The notes beneath the pieces are model-generated. The model searched no databases and was not told the origin of the DNA. It was given only the letters and a program-made list of their open reading frames with translations. 64,000 nucleotides of DNA from Salmonella enterica subsp. enterica serovar Typhimurium str. LT2 (lineage in GTDB: Bacteria > Pseudomonadota > Gammaproteobacteria > Enterobacterales > Enterobacteriaceae). Each line of letters opens with the position of its first letter. Position 1 is the first letter of the stretch. Positions 44,910-56,243 of this stretch are shown piece by piece. Location: assembly GCF_000006945.2 (NCBI RefSeq), contig NC_003197.2, forward strand, positions 496,001 to 560,000, in the 5' to 3' direction. Position numbers and translations under genes: made by a program.

Positions 44910-46838
44910 ATGAGTTATCAGGTCTTAGCCAGAAAATGGCGCCCACAAACCTTTGCTGACGTCGTCGGCCAGGAACATGTGCTGACCGCACTGGCGAACG
45001 GCTTGTCGTTAGGGCGCATTCATCACGCATATCTTTTTTCCGGCACGCGCGGCGTCGGTAAAACCTCTATCGCCCGGCTGCTGGCGAAGGGGCTGAACTG
45101 CGAAACCGGTATTACCGCGACGCCGTGCGGCGTTTGCGATAACTGTCGGGAAATTGAGCAGGGGCGTTTTGTCGATCTCATTGAGATTGACGCCGCATCG
45201 CGTACCAAAGTCGAAGACACCCGCGACCTGCTGGATAACGTCCAGTACGCGCCTGCGCGCGGTCGCTTTAAAGTCTATCTGATCGATGAAGTCCACATGC
45301 TGTCGCGCCACAGCTTTAATGCGCTACTTAAAACGCTTGAAGAACCGCCAGCGCATGTGAAATTTTTACTGGCGACCACCGATCCGCAGAAGCTGCCGGT
45401 GACCATTTTGTCGCGCTGCCTACAGTTTCATCTCAAAGCGCTGGATGTTGAACAGATTCGCCATCAGCTTGAGCATATTCTCAATGAGGAACATATCGCT
45501 CACGAACCCCGCGCGTTGCAGTTGTTATCGCGTGCGGCTGACGGCAGCCTGCGCGATGCATTAAGTCTGACTGACCAGGCGATCGCCAGCGGCGACGGGC
45601 AGGTTTCGACGCAGGCGGTAAGCGCCATGCTCGGTACGCTGGACGACGACCAGGCTTTGTCATTAGTTGAGGCGGTGGTTGACGCTAACGGCGAACGCGT
45701 CATGTCGCTTATCAACGAGGCGGCGGCGCGCGGTATTGAATGGGAAGCGCTGCTGGTCGAAATGCTTAGCCTGCTGCACCGTATTGCGATGGTGCAACTT
45801 TCGCCTGCCGCGTTAGGCAGCGATATGGCGGCTATCGAGCAACGGATGCGCGAACTTGCCCGGACGGTGCCTCCCGGCGATCTTCAGCTCTATTATCAGA
45901 CGTTGTTGATTGGTCGCAAAGAATTGCCCTGGGCGCCGGACCGGCGGATGGGCGTTGAAATGACGTTACTGCGTGCACTGGCGTTTCACCCGCGTATGCC
46001 CTTGCCGGAGCCTGAAACGCCGCGGCAGTCTTTTGCGCCCGTGGCCCCAACGGCGGTAATGACGCCGCCGCAGCTGCAGCAGCCGTCGGCGCCCGCGCCG
46101 CAGACATCGCCAGCGCCGCTGCCGGCGTCTACCAGTCAGGTGCTGGCGGCGCGCAATCAGCTACAGCGCGCGCAGGGAGTAACCAAAACAAAAAAGAGTG
46201 AACCGGCAGCCGCATCCCGCGCGCGGCCGGTGAATAACTCTGCGCTGGAGCGGCTGGCCTCGGTTTCGGAGCGCGTACAGGCGCGCCCGGCGCCGTCCGC
46301 GCTGGAAACGGCGCCAGTAAAGAAAGAGGCTTATCGCTGGAAGGCCACCACGCCGGTAGTACAAACCAAAGAAGTGGTGGCTACGCCAAAAGCGCTTAAG
46401 AAAGCTCTGGAGCATGAAAAAACGCCGGAGCTGGCGGCTAAACTGGCGGCGGAAGCGATTGAGCGCGATCCGTGGGCGGCGCAGGTAAGCCAGCTTTCTT
46501 TGCCTAAGCTGGTGGAGCAGGTGGCGCTTAATGCCTGGAAGGAGCAGAACGGCAACGCGGTTTGTCTGCATCTGCGTTCGACGCAGCGGCACCTCAATTC
46601 CAGCGGCGCGCAGCAAAAGCTGGCGCAAGCGCTCAGCGATCTGACGGGAACGACGGTTGAACTGACCATCGTTGAAGATGATAATCCCGCGGTGCGTACG
46701 CCGCTGGAATGGCGTCAGGCCATTTATGAAGAGAAACTCGCGCAAGCGCGTGAGTCAATTATTGCGGATAATAACATTCAGACGCTGCGTCGATTCTTCG
46801 ACGCCGAGCTGGATGAAGAGAGTATCCGCCCCATTTGA
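44910..46838 (+). CDS. dnaX: DNA polymerase III clamp-loader subunits tau and gamma
   Basis: AAA+ clamp-loader ATPase. Full-length tau has 642 residues. Walker A GTRGVGKT is at 45-52, zinc ligands are C64, C73, C76 and C79, and the SRC motif appears as LSRCLQF. A Pro/Ala-rich linker lies at about 365-420, and tau-specific domains IV-V bind DnaB and the polymerase alpha subunit. A programmed -1 frameshift at codons 428-429 adds one Glu and then stops, giving gamma of 430 residues. Downstream, ybaB and recR form the classic dnaX-ybaB-recR cluster. Confidence 0.98.
   Translation: MSYQVLARKWRPQTFADVVGQEHVLTALANGLSLGRIHHAYLFSGTRGVGKTSIARLLAKGLNCETGITATPCGVCDNCREIEQGRFVDLIEIDAASRTKVEDTRDLLDNVQYAPARGRFKVYLIDEVHMLSRHSFNALLKTLEEPPAHVKFLLATTDPQKLPVTILSRCLQFHLKALDVEQIRHQLEHILNEEHIAHEPRALQLLSRAADGSLRDALSLTDQAIASGDGQVSTQAVSAMLGTLDDDQALSLVEAVVDANGERVMSLINEAAARGIEWEALLVEMLSLLHRIAMVQLSPAALGSDMAAIEQRMRELARTVPPGDLQLYYQTLLIGRKELPWAPDRRMGVEMTLLRALAFHPRMPLPEPETPRQSFAPVAPTAVMTPPQLQQPSAPAPQTSPAPLPASTSQVLAARNQLQRAQGVTKTKKSEPAAASRARPVNNSALERLASVSERVQARPAPSALETAPVKKEAYRWKATTPVVQTKEVVATPKALKKALEHEKTPELAAKLAAEAIERDPWAAQVSQLSLPKLVEQVALNAWKEQNGNAVCLHLRSTQRHLNSSGAQQKLAQALSDLTGTTVELTIVEDDNPAVRTPLEWRQAIYEEKLAQARESIIADNNIQTLRRFFDAELDEESIRPI
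46174..46231 (+). promoter_or_regulatory. Programmed -1 ribosomal frameshift signal in dnaX
   Basis: All three parts are present. An internal Shine-Dalgarno-like AGGGAG (46174-46179) lies 10 nt upstream of the slippery heptamer A-AAA-AAG (46190-46196, in frame as ACA AAA AAG). A GC-rich hairpin follows at about 46202-46231. After slipping, the ribosome reads GAG then TGA (46199-46201). Confidence 0.95.
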
Positions 46839-46883
46839 TCGTAAGCCCGGCTTGCGATTGTGAACCATCAAGAGAGAGAGCTT

Positions 46884-47213
46884 ATGTTTGGAAAAGGCGG
46901 TCTGGGCAATCTGATGAAACAGGCCCAGCAGATGCAGGAAAAAATGCAGAAAATGCAGGAAGAGATTGCGCAGCTGGAAGTGACCGGCGAATCCGGCGCG
47001 GGTCTGGTGAAGGTTACCATCAACGGCGCGCATAACTGCCGCCGCGTGGAAATTGACCCAAGCCTGCTGGAAGATGACAAAGAGATGCTGGAAGATCTGG
47101 TCGCTGCGGCCTTCAACGATGCGGCGCGCCGCATTGAAGAGACGCAAAAAGAGAAGATGGCTTCCGTCTCTTCCGGTATGCAACTGCCGCCAGGCTTTAA
47201 GATGCCATTCTGA
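46884..47213 (+). CDS. ybaB: YbaB/EbfC-family nucleoid-associated protein
   Basis: 109-residue tweezer-shaped dimeric DNA-binding protein, start [13 protein letters not shown]. An alternative upstream in-frame start is less likely because GAGAGAG precedes 46884. It has a long N-terminal amphipathic helix ([22 protein letters not shown]) and ends [10 protein letters not shown] small hairpin (46838-46858) precedes it. Its stop overlaps the recR start by one base, indicating coupling. Role in recombination repair with RecR is inferred from linkage. Confidence 0.95.
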
Positions 47214-47818
47214 TGCAAACCAGTCCGCTGTTAACTCAGCTTATGGAAGCGTTGCGCTGCCTTCCGGGCGTTGGCCCTAAGTCGGCGCAGCGGATGGCGT
47301 TTACCCTGTTGCAGCGCGATCGCAGCGGCGGAATGCGCCTGGCGCAGGCGCTGACTCGGGCGATGTCGGAAATCGGCCACTGCGCCGACTGCCGCACCTT
47401 TACCGAGCAGGATGTTTGTAATATCTGCTCGAACCCGCGGCGTCAGGAAAACGGCCAGATTTGCGTGGTGGAGAGTCCTGCGGATATCTACGCCATTGAG
47501 CAGACCGGGCAATTTTCCGGGCGGTATTTCGTGCTGATGGGCCACCTGTCGCCGCTGGACGGCATCGGGCCGGATGATATCGGTCTTGATCGTCTGGAAC
47601 AGCGGCTGGCGTCAGAAAAAATCAGTGAGCTGATCCTCGCGACCAACCCGACGGTTGAAGGGGAGGCTACCGCGAACTATATTGCCGAGCTGTGCGCGGA
47701 GGCCGGCGTCGAAGCCAGTCGTATCGCCCACGGCGTGCCGGTTGGCGGCGAACTGGAGATGGTCGACGGTACGACGCTGTCCCACTCGCTGGCGGGACGC
47801 CATAAGATTATTTTCTGA
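47213..47818 (+). CDS. recR: Recombination mediator RecR
   Basis: Works with RecO and RecF to load RecA on SSB-coated gaps. It has 201 residues. An N-terminal helix-hairpin-helix ([17 protein letters not shown]) is followed by a C4 zinc finger, C57-C60-C69-C72, and a TOPRIM domain at about 80-175 ([27 protein letters not shown]). It ends with the Walker-B-like C-terminal tail. ATG overlaps the ybaB stop (TGATG). Confidence 0.97.
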
Positions 47819-47823
47819 ACAAA

Positions 47824-47847
47824 CGGAGGCGGCATTCGCGGCCTCCG
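47824..47847 (+). terminator. Hairpin after recR
   Basis: 7-bp stem CGGAGGC / GCCTCCG with a 10-nt loop that itself partly pairs. The T-run is poor and the right arm abuts the htpG promoter, so efficiency is uncertain. Confidence 0.5.
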
Positions 47848-47876
47848 CTTGAAATCACACCCGCTTGTCCCCATCT
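47848..47876 (+). promoter_or_regulatory. Sigma-32 heat-shock promoter of htpG
   Basis: CTTGAAA (47848-47854) and CCCCATCT (47869-47876) with 14 bp between them match the RpoH consensus almost perfectly and lie 52 bp upstream of htpG. Confidence 0.9.
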
Positions 47877-47928
47877 CACCCTCAACGTATTTTTACCATT
47901 AAAAATGGCATTGTTGAGGTCTATCCAC

Positions 47929-49803
47929 ATGAAAGGACAAGAAACGCGTGGTTTTCAGTCAGAAGTTAAACAGCTTCTGCACCTGATGATCCATTCTCTT
48001 TATTCCAATAAAGAAATCTTCCTGCGTGAACTCATCTCTAACGCCTCAGATGCGGCGGACAAGCTGCGTTTCCGCGCTCTGTCAAACCCGGATCTGTATG
48101 AAGGAGATGGCGAGCTGCGTGTGCGCGTCTCTTTCGATAAAGATAAGCGTACGTTGACCATTGCCGATAACGGCGTGGGGATGAATCGTGATGAGGTGAT
48201 TGACCACTTAGGCACCATTGCCAAGTCCGGCACCAAATCTTTCCTCGAATCAATGGGGTCCGATCAGGCGAAAGATAGCCAGCTCATCGGTCAGTTTGGC
48301 GTAGGCTTCTACTCCGCGTTTATTGTGGCCGATAAAGTGACCGTACGTACTCGTGCGGCAGGCGACAAGCCGGAAAATGGCGTGTTCTGGGAATCGGCAG
48401 GCGAAGGCGAATACACCGTTGCCGATATCACCAAAAATGACCGTGGTACGGAAATCACCTTACACCTGCGTGAAGGCGAAGATGAATTCCTCGATGACTG
48501 GCGCGTACGCTCGATTATCAGCAAATATTCCGATCACATCGCATTGCCGGTAGAGATTGAAAAACGGGAAGAAAAAGACGGCGAAACCGTGATTTCCTGG
48601 GAGAAAATCAACAAGGCCCAGGCGTTGTGGACCCGTAACAAGTCGGAAATTAAAGACGACGAGTACAACGAGTTTTACAAGCACATCGCGCATGATTTCA
48701 CCGATCCGCTGACCTGGAGCCACAACCGCGTGGAAGGTAAGCAGGAGTACACCAGCCTGCTGTATATCCCGTCGCAGGCGCCGTGGGATCTGTGGAACCG
48801 CGATCACAAACATGGTCTGAAGCTGTACGTACAGCGCGTGTTCATTATGGACGATGCCGAGCAGTTCATGCCGAACTATCTGCGTTTCGTGCGCGGCCTG
48901 ATTGATTCTAATGACCTGCCGTTGAACGTCTCCCGTGAAATCCTGCAGGACAGCACGGTAACGCGTAATCTGCGTAGCGCTCTGACCAAACGCGTCCTGC
49001 AAATGCTGGAAAAACTGGCGAAAGACGACGCGGAAAAATACCAAACCTTCTGGAAACAGTTCGGTCTGGTGCTGAAAGAAGGCCCGGCGGAAGATCACGC
49101 CAACCAGGAAGCGATCGCTAAACTGTTGCGCTTTGCCTCCACCCATACCGACTCTTCCGCCCAGACCGTGTCGCTGGAAGATTACGTCTCCCGGATGAAA
49201 GAAGGGCAGGAAAAAATCTACTACATCACCGCAGACAGCTATGCGGCGGCGAAAAACAGCCCGCACCTGGAACTGCTGCGTAAGAAAGGCATCGAAGTGC
49301 TGCTGCTCTCCGATCGCATCGACGAGTGGATGATGAACTACCTGACCGAGTTTGACGGTAAAGCATTCCAGTCGGTCGCTAAAGCCGATGAATCCATCGA
49401 AAAACTGGCGGATGAAGTCGACGAAAACGCGAAAGAAGCGGAAAAGGCGCTTGAGCCGTTTGTGGAGCGTGTCAAAACCCTGCTGGGCGATCGCGTGAAA
49501 GACGTGCGTCTGACGCACCGTTTAACCGACACGCCGGCGATTGTCACCACCGATGCGGATGAAATGAGCACCCAGATGGCGAAACTGTTCGCCGCGGCTG
49601 GTCAGTCCGTGCCGGAAGTGAAATACATCTTTGAGCTCAACCCGGATCATGTGCTGGTTAAACGCACTGCCGATACCAAGGATGAAGCGCAGTTTAAAGA
49701 GTGGGTTGAGCTGCTGCTGGATCAGGCGCTGTTCGCTGAACGCGGTACGCTGGAAGATCCGAACCAGTTTATCCGCCGTATGAACCAGTTGCTGGTGTCC
49801 TGA
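47929..49803 (+). CDS. htpG: Molecular chaperone HtpG (bacterial Hsp90)
   Basis: ATP-dependent dimeric chaperone. The start MKGQETRGFQSEVKQ gives 624 residues. Eight further in-frame upstream codons from 47905 are not used, because a ribosome site lies just before 47929. The GHKL ATPase domain shows the ELISNASDAADKLR, IADNGVGM and GQFGVGFYSAF motifs. Middle and C-terminal dimerisation domains are complete. Driven by the sigma-32 promoter. A BIME follows. Confidence 0.98.
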   Translation: MKGQETRGFQSEVKQLLHLMIHSLYSNKEIFLRELISNASDAADKLRFRALSNPDLYEGDGELRVRVSFDKDKRTLTIADNGVGMNRDEVIDHLGTIAKSGTKSFLESMGSDQAKDSQLIGQFGVGFYSAFIVADKVTVRTRAAGDKPENGVFWESAGEGEYTVADITKNDRGTEITLHLREGEDEFLDDWRVRSIISKYSDHIALPVEIEKREEKDGETVISWEKINKAQALWTRNKSEIKDDEYNEFYKHIAHDFTDPLTWSHNRVEGKQEYTSLLYIPSQAPWDLWNRDHKHGLKLYVQRVFIMDDAEQFMPNYLRFVRGLIDSNDLPLNVSREILQDSTVTRNLRSALTKRVLQMLEKLAKDDAEKYQTFWKQFGLVLKEGPAEDHANQEAIAKLLRFASTHTDSSAQTVSLEDYVSRMKEGQEKIYYITADSYAAAKNSPHLELLRKKGIEVLLLSDRIDEWMMNYLTEFDGKAFQSVAKADESIEKLADEVDENAKEAEKALEPFVERVKTLLGDRVKDVRLTHRLTDTPAIVTTDADEMSTQMAKLFAAAGQSVPEVKYIFELNPDHVLVKRTADTKDEAQFKEWVELLLDQALFAERGTLEDPNQFIRRMNQLLVS

Positions 49804-49819
49804 TAACGCTCATCTGACT

Positions 49820-49907
49820 GCCGGATGGCGACGCGAAGCGTCTTATCCGGCCTACGGCGAGTACTGTTTGTAGGCCGGATAAGCGCCAGCGCCATCCGGC
49901 ATTTTTT
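49820..49907. repeat. REP/BIME between htpG and adk
   Basis: Two head-to-head REP units (49820-49855 with GCCGGATGGCGACGCG, and 49870-49900 with TAGGCCGGATAAGCGC) followed by ATTTTTTAT, so the pair can also end htpG transcripts. Confidence 0.9.
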
Positions 49908-50043
49908 ATAATACCTTCTCTTTTCTGGATTTCTCTTCGTTAACCGTTTCAGCATCAGGCGGCTTCCTTGAGCGAAATGCGTGATGGTGGTATCGTTTAG
50001 CGCTTTTTAAAAAATATCGACAACCTTTGAGGGGATTTTCGTA

Positions 50044-50688
50044 ATGCGTATTATTCTGCTTGGCGCTCCGGGCGCGGGTAAAGGAACTCAGGCTCAGTTC
50101 ATCATGGAGAAATATGGTATTCCGCAAATCTCCACTGGCGATATGCTGCGCGCCGCAGTGAAATCAGGCTCCGAGTTGGGCAAACAGGCGAAAGATATCA
50201 TGGACGCCGGTAAACTGGTGACCGATGAACTGGTGATTGCGCTGGTTAAAGAGCGTATCGCCCAGGAAGACTGCCGTAACGGTTTTCTGCTGGACGGTTT
50301 CCCGCGCACGATCCCGCAGGCTGACGCGATGAAAGAAGCGGGTATTGTCGTGGATTACGTGCTGGAATTCGACGTACCGGACGAACTGATCGTTGACCGT
50401 ATTGTGGGTCGTCGCGTACACGCCGCCTCTGGCCGCGTTTACCACGTTAAGTTTAATCCGCCGAAAGTGGAAGGCAAAGATGACGTCACCGGCGAAGATC
50501 TGACCACCCGTAAAGACGATCAGGAAGAGACCGTTCGCAAACGTCTGGTGGAATATCATCAGATGACCGCGCCGCTGATTGGCTACTACCAGAAAGAAGC
50601 GGAAGCGGGCAACACCAAATACGCTAAAGTTGACGGTACGCAGGCCGTTGCCGACGTGCGCGCAGCGCTGGAAAAAATCCTCGGTTAA
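50044..50688 (+). CDS. adk: Adenylate kinase
   Basis: Interconverts ATP, AMP and ADP. It has 214 residues. P-loop [10 protein letters not shown] is at 7-16 and the NMP-binding region has [18 protein letters not shown] gives the family signature. The long LID domain (about 122-159) has no zinc cysteines, as in other Gram-negative Adk. It is flanked by BIMEs on both sides, so it is probably a single transcription unit. Confidence 0.98.
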
Positions 50689-50710
50689 TTTTTTCGCGTA
50701 GTGAAGCACT

Positions 50711-50803
50711 TATCAGGCCTGCTGTTATCCCGCAAGCCTGATAAGCGTAACGCCATCAGGCAATCGGTGCCGGATGGCGGCCTGAACGCCTTATCCGGCC
50801 TAC
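50711..50803. repeat. REP/BIME between adk and hemH
   Basis: An inverted repeat TATCAGGC / GCCTGATA (50711-50718, 50736-50743) is followed by a standard REP unit at 50769-50803 (GCCGGATGGCGGCCTGAACG...). Confidence 0.85.
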
Positions 50804-50907
50804 TGGCATCGTTAGCGCCATTCGGCAAATTCTCGTCTTACCTCTCGCAGCAATTAGTTCTTCTTTATCGCTTTTCCGCTACAATTATCAACAATTTGAA
50901 TAGATAA

Positions 50908-52847
<1,940 letters not shown>

Positions 52848-52999
52848 AAAACGCTCCTTGTGAAAGTGAACCATTGTAAAAAACGCGGCTGGAGAAACTG
52901 CGATCTCGTCGTCCGATATTGAAACGCCATCGTCCGTCGCGCGCAGCAGGGGGAATGTGCTACCATGCAGCGCTCCGTTATTCATCCGTAAGCACAATC

Positions 53000-54304
53000 A
53001 TGAAATTTCCCGGTAAACGTAAATCCAAACACTATTTTCCCGTCAATGCGCGTGACCCGTTGTTGCAACAAATTCAGCCAGAACAGGAAACCAACGCCTC
53101 CTGGGTCGTCGGTATCGACCAGACGTTGGTGGATATTGAGGCGAAAGTGGATGACGATTTTATTACACGCTATGGATTAAGCGCCGGGCATTCTCTGGTG
53201 ATAGAAGACGAGGTGGCGGAGAAGCTGTATCAGGAACTGACGCGGGAAAATCTGATCACCCATCAGTTTGCTGGCGGCACCATAGGCAATACGATGCACA
53301 ATTACTCGGTACTGGCGGATGACCGTTCGGTGTTACTGGGCGTGATGTGCAGCAACATTGAGATTGGCAGCTACGCTTATCGCTACCTGTGTAATACTTC
53401 CAGCCGTACCGACCTGAATTATCTGCAAGCGGTAGATGGCCCGATTGGCCGCTGTTTCACGCTGATTGGCGAATCCGGCGAGCGTACCTTCGCTATCAGC
53501 CCCGGCCATATGAATCAGTTACGGGCGGAAAGTATTCCGGAAGCGGTGATCGCTGGCGCTTCCGCGCTGGTGTTGACCTCATATCTGGTGCGCTGTAAGC
53601 CTGGCGAACCGATGCCTGACGCGACGATGAAAGCGATCGAATACGCGAAAAAGCATAACGTGCCGGTTGTCATGACGCTGGGCACCAAATTTGTGATCGC
53701 CGATAATCCGCAGTGGTGGCAGGCGTTTCTCAAAGAGAATGTCTCGATTCTGGCAATGAATGAAGAAGAAGCGGAAGCGCTGACCGGCGAAAACGACCCG
53801 CTGCTGGCGGCGGATAAGGCGCTGGACTGGGTCGACCTGGTGTTATGCACCGCCGGGCCGATAGGGTTATATATGGCGGGCTTCACCGAAGAGGAAGCAA
53901 AACGTAAAACCCAGCATCCGCTGCTACCGGGAGCTATTGCTGAATTTAACCAGTATGAATTTAGCCGGGCAATGCGCCATAAAGATTGTATTAATCCGCT
54001 GCGCGTTTATTCGCATATTGCGCCGTATATGGGCGGGCCGGAAAAAATCATGAACACCAACGGCGCGGGCGATGGCGCGCTGGCGGCGCTGCTGCACGAT
54101 ATTACGGCGAACAGTTACCATCGTAGCAACGTACCGAACTCCAGTAAGCACAAATTTACCTGGCTGACCTATTCGTCGCTGGCGCAGGTGTGTAAATATG
54201 CTAACCGTGTCAGTTATCAGGTACTGAACCAGCATTCTCCGCGTCTGACACGCGGGCTGCCGGAACGTGAGGACAGCCTGGAAGAGTCGTACTGGGATCG
54301 CTAA
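53000..54304 (+). CDS. gsk: Inosine-guanosine kinase Gsk
   Basis: PfkB-family nucleoside kinase for purine salvage, 434 residues starting MKFPGKRKSKHYFP. The 27 upstream in-frame codons overlap the aes leader and are not homologous. Ribokinase signatures are visible: GGTIGNTMHN in the N-terminal part and the catalytic-base/anion-hole motif NTNGAGDGALAAL near 353-365. The C-terminal extension (RLTRGLPEREDSLEESYWDR) is typical of enterobacterial Gsk. Convergent with ybaL. Confidence 0.96.
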   Translation: MKFPGKRKSKHYFPVNARDPLLQQIQPEQETNASWVVGIDQTLVDIEAKVDDDFITRYGLSAGHSLVIEDEVAEKLYQELTRENLITHQFAGGTIGNTMHNYSVLADDRSVLLGVMCSNIEIGSYAYRYLCNTSSRTDLNYLQAVDGPIGRCFTLIGESGERTFAISPGHMNQLRAESIPEAVIAGASALVLTSYLVRCKPGEPMPDATMKAIEYAKKHNVPVVMTLGTKFVIADNPQWWQAFLKENVSILAMNEEEAEALTGENDPLLAADKALDWVDLVLCTAGPIGLYMAGFTEEEAKRKTQHPLLPGAIAEFNQYEFSRAMRHKDCINPLRVYSHIAPYMGGPEKIMNTNGAGDGALAALLHDITANSYHRSNVPNSSKHKFTWLTYSSLAQVCKYANRVSYQVLNQHSPRLTRGLPEREDSLEESYWDR

Positions 54305-54312
54305 TCTGGCTT

Positions 54313-54338
54313 GCCCGATGGCGCTGCGCGCATCGGGC
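54313..54338. repeat. REP-like hairpin between gsk and ybaL
   Basis: 8-bp arms GCCCGATG / CATCGGGC separated by GC-rich sequence, followed by CCGTCCGGCA, between convergent genes. Probably a degenerate REP. Confidence 0.7.
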
Positions 54339-54352
54339 CGTCCGGCAAACCC

Positions 54353-56029
54353 TTAACTGGCGACGACTTCACCCGCGGGCGGCGTTTCAAGCAGTTCCAG
54401 CATCGCCCGGGCAATTTCTCGCTCGCCCATCACTACCTGATTGGCTCCCCGCTCGGTAATATATTTCACTTCATCATCATAGTGCGCGCGGGCGATTATC
54501 TCGATATCAGGACTTTTTCCCCGCGCTGAGGCGACAATCTCACCGGCTTCGTAACCGTTGGGGATGGTCAATAACAGCCAGCGAGCGCAGTCCAGATGCG
54601 CCAGATTCATGATTTCTTCGTTAGCGGCGTTGCCCAGTACGGCGCGAATCCCGCGTTCGCGCAGTTCATCCACGCGGGTACGGGACGTTTCGATAACCAC
54701 CAGCGGAATCCCCGCCGCCAGTAATTTTTCTCCCAGCAGACTGCCTACGCGGCCAAAACCCACCAGCAGGGCATGATTACAGATATCCACCGGAATTTGC
54801 TTCTCTTCTTCGATAGCCTCTTCCAGAGTTTGCTCTTCCAGCGTTTCGGTTTTCGCCAGATACTTCTCCAGCAGGGTAAACAGTACGGGATTAAGCATAA
54901 TCGACAAAATAGCGCCTGCCAGCACCAGGTTCTGTCCCGCTTGCGGCAGCAGGTTGAGCGCCATGCCGAGCCCGGCGAGAATAAAGGCGAACTCGCCGAT
55001 TTGCGCCAGGCTGGCGGCAATGGTCAGCGCGGTTCGCGGCGAGTGGCCGAACAAACGCACCAGGAAAAACGCAGCGATCGATTTGCCAAAGACGATAATG
55101 GCAAGCGTCGCCAACACCGCCAGCGGCTGTTGAATCAAGACTAACGGATCGAACAACATGCCGACGGAAACAAAAAACAGGACGGCAAAGGCGTCGCGCA
55201 GCGGCAACGTATCGTGCGCCGCCCGGTGACTCAGTTCCGACTCATTAAGCACCATTCCAGCGAAGAACGCGCCCAGCGCAAAAGAGACGTCAAACAGTTC
55301 TACCGCGCCAAACGCAATGCCTAACGCCAGCGCCAGTACGGAAAGGGTAAATAATTCGCGCGAGCCGGTGGCGGCGCTGCGGGCCATAATCCACGGCACC
55401 AGGCGGCGTCCGACCAGCATCATGATGGCGATAAACGCCACCACTTTACCAATGGTTATCCCCATATCGACTGTCAGCGAGGCTATGCCGACATCGCCTT
55501 TTTCCACCATGCCGGCAACGGCGGGCAGCAAGACCAGCGTCAGCACCATCACCAGATCTTCGACAATCAGCCAGCCGATGGCGATTTGCCCGCGCTGGCT
55601 ATCAAGGAGTTGTCGCTCCTCAAGCGCGCGCAGCAGGACGACGGTACTGGCTGTAGACAGACAGAGCCCAAAAACGATGCCGGTCATTAATGACCATCCC
55701 AGCACGGCGGAAAGCGCCATACCCAGCAGCGTCGCCACCGCTATCTGAGCGACAGCGCCGGGAATGGCGATAGACTTTACCGCCATCAAATCCTTCAGCG
55801 AAAAATGCAGCCCGACGCCGAACATCAATAGAATCACGCCGAGCTCCGCCAGCTCCGGCGCCAGTTTGGTATCCGCAACAAAACCCGGGGTAAAAGGTCC
55901 CGCCAGAACGCCCGCTAACAGATATCCCACCAGTGGAGAAATACGCAATTTGTTGGCAATCATGCCGAGAATAAAAGCGAGCACAAGGCCGCCGACAATG
56001 GTGGTGATAAGCGGGGTAGCGTGATGCAT
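54353..56029 (-). CDS. ybaL: CPA2-family cation:proton antiporter YbaL (KefB/KefC-like)
   Basis: 558-residue membrane protein starting MHHATPLITTIVGG, preceded by AAAGGAG. The longer frame to 56191 lacks homology. About 12 membrane helices of the Na/H exchanger type occupy residues 1-390. A linker rich in Glu is followed by an RCK/TrkA-N nucleotide-binding domain with GFGRVGSLLG near 418. The family suggests K+ or Na+/H+ exchange gated by nucleotides, but the physiological role is not defined. Confidence 0.94.
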   Translation of the reverse strand: MHHATPLITTIVGGLVLAFILGMIANKLRISPLVGYLLAGVLAGPFTPGFVADTKLAPELAELGVILLMFGVGLHFSLKDLMAVKSIAIPGAVAQIAVATLLGMALSAVLGWSLMTGIVFGLCLSTASTVVLLRALEERQLLDSQRGQIAIGWLIVEDLVMVLTLVLLPAVAGMVEKGDVGIASLTVDMGITIGKVVAFIAIMMLVGRRLVPWIMARSAATGSRELFTLSVLALALGIAFGAVELFDVSFALGAFFAGMVLNESELSHRAAHDTLPLRDAFAVLFFVSVGMLFDPLVLIQQPLAVLATLAIIVFGKSIAAFFLVRLFGHSPRTALTIAASLAQIGEFAFILAGLGMALNLLPQAGQNLVLAGAILSIMLNPVLFTLLEKYLAKTETLEEQTLEEAIEEEKQIPVDICNHALLVGFGRVGSLLGEKLLAAGIPLVVIETSRTRVDELRERGIRAVLGNAANEEIMNLAHLDCARWLLLTIPNGYEAGEIVASARGKSPDIEIIARAHYDDEVKYITERGANQVVMGEREIARAMLELLETPPAGEVVAS

Positions 56030-56210
56030 TCCGTCTCCTTTGGTTGCTGGACTCCAAAACTCCGGGTAATAGTTTATGACAATTTCAATCAGGATGTTTA
56101 TAAAAAATGGTTGTGTTTTATAAAAAGATACGATCTGAAGGCAAAAAGAGCACGGAACGTAAAAGTGATAAGTATGGGATGGACAAAGCAAGATGGCATC
56201 AGGATGTACA

Positions 56211-56237
56211 GGCGGTTAAAGCGTACCTTTAACCGCC
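56211..56237. terminator. Perfect hairpin downstream of fsr
   Basis: 11-bp perfect arms GGCGGTTAAAG / CTTTAACCGCC with a 5-nt loop, 7 bp past the fsr stop. No clear T-run on the minus strand. It lies in the 214-bp fsr-ybaL gap, which otherwise holds the AT-rich ybaL leader. Confidence 0.6.
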
Positions 56238-56243
56238 ATAAAA

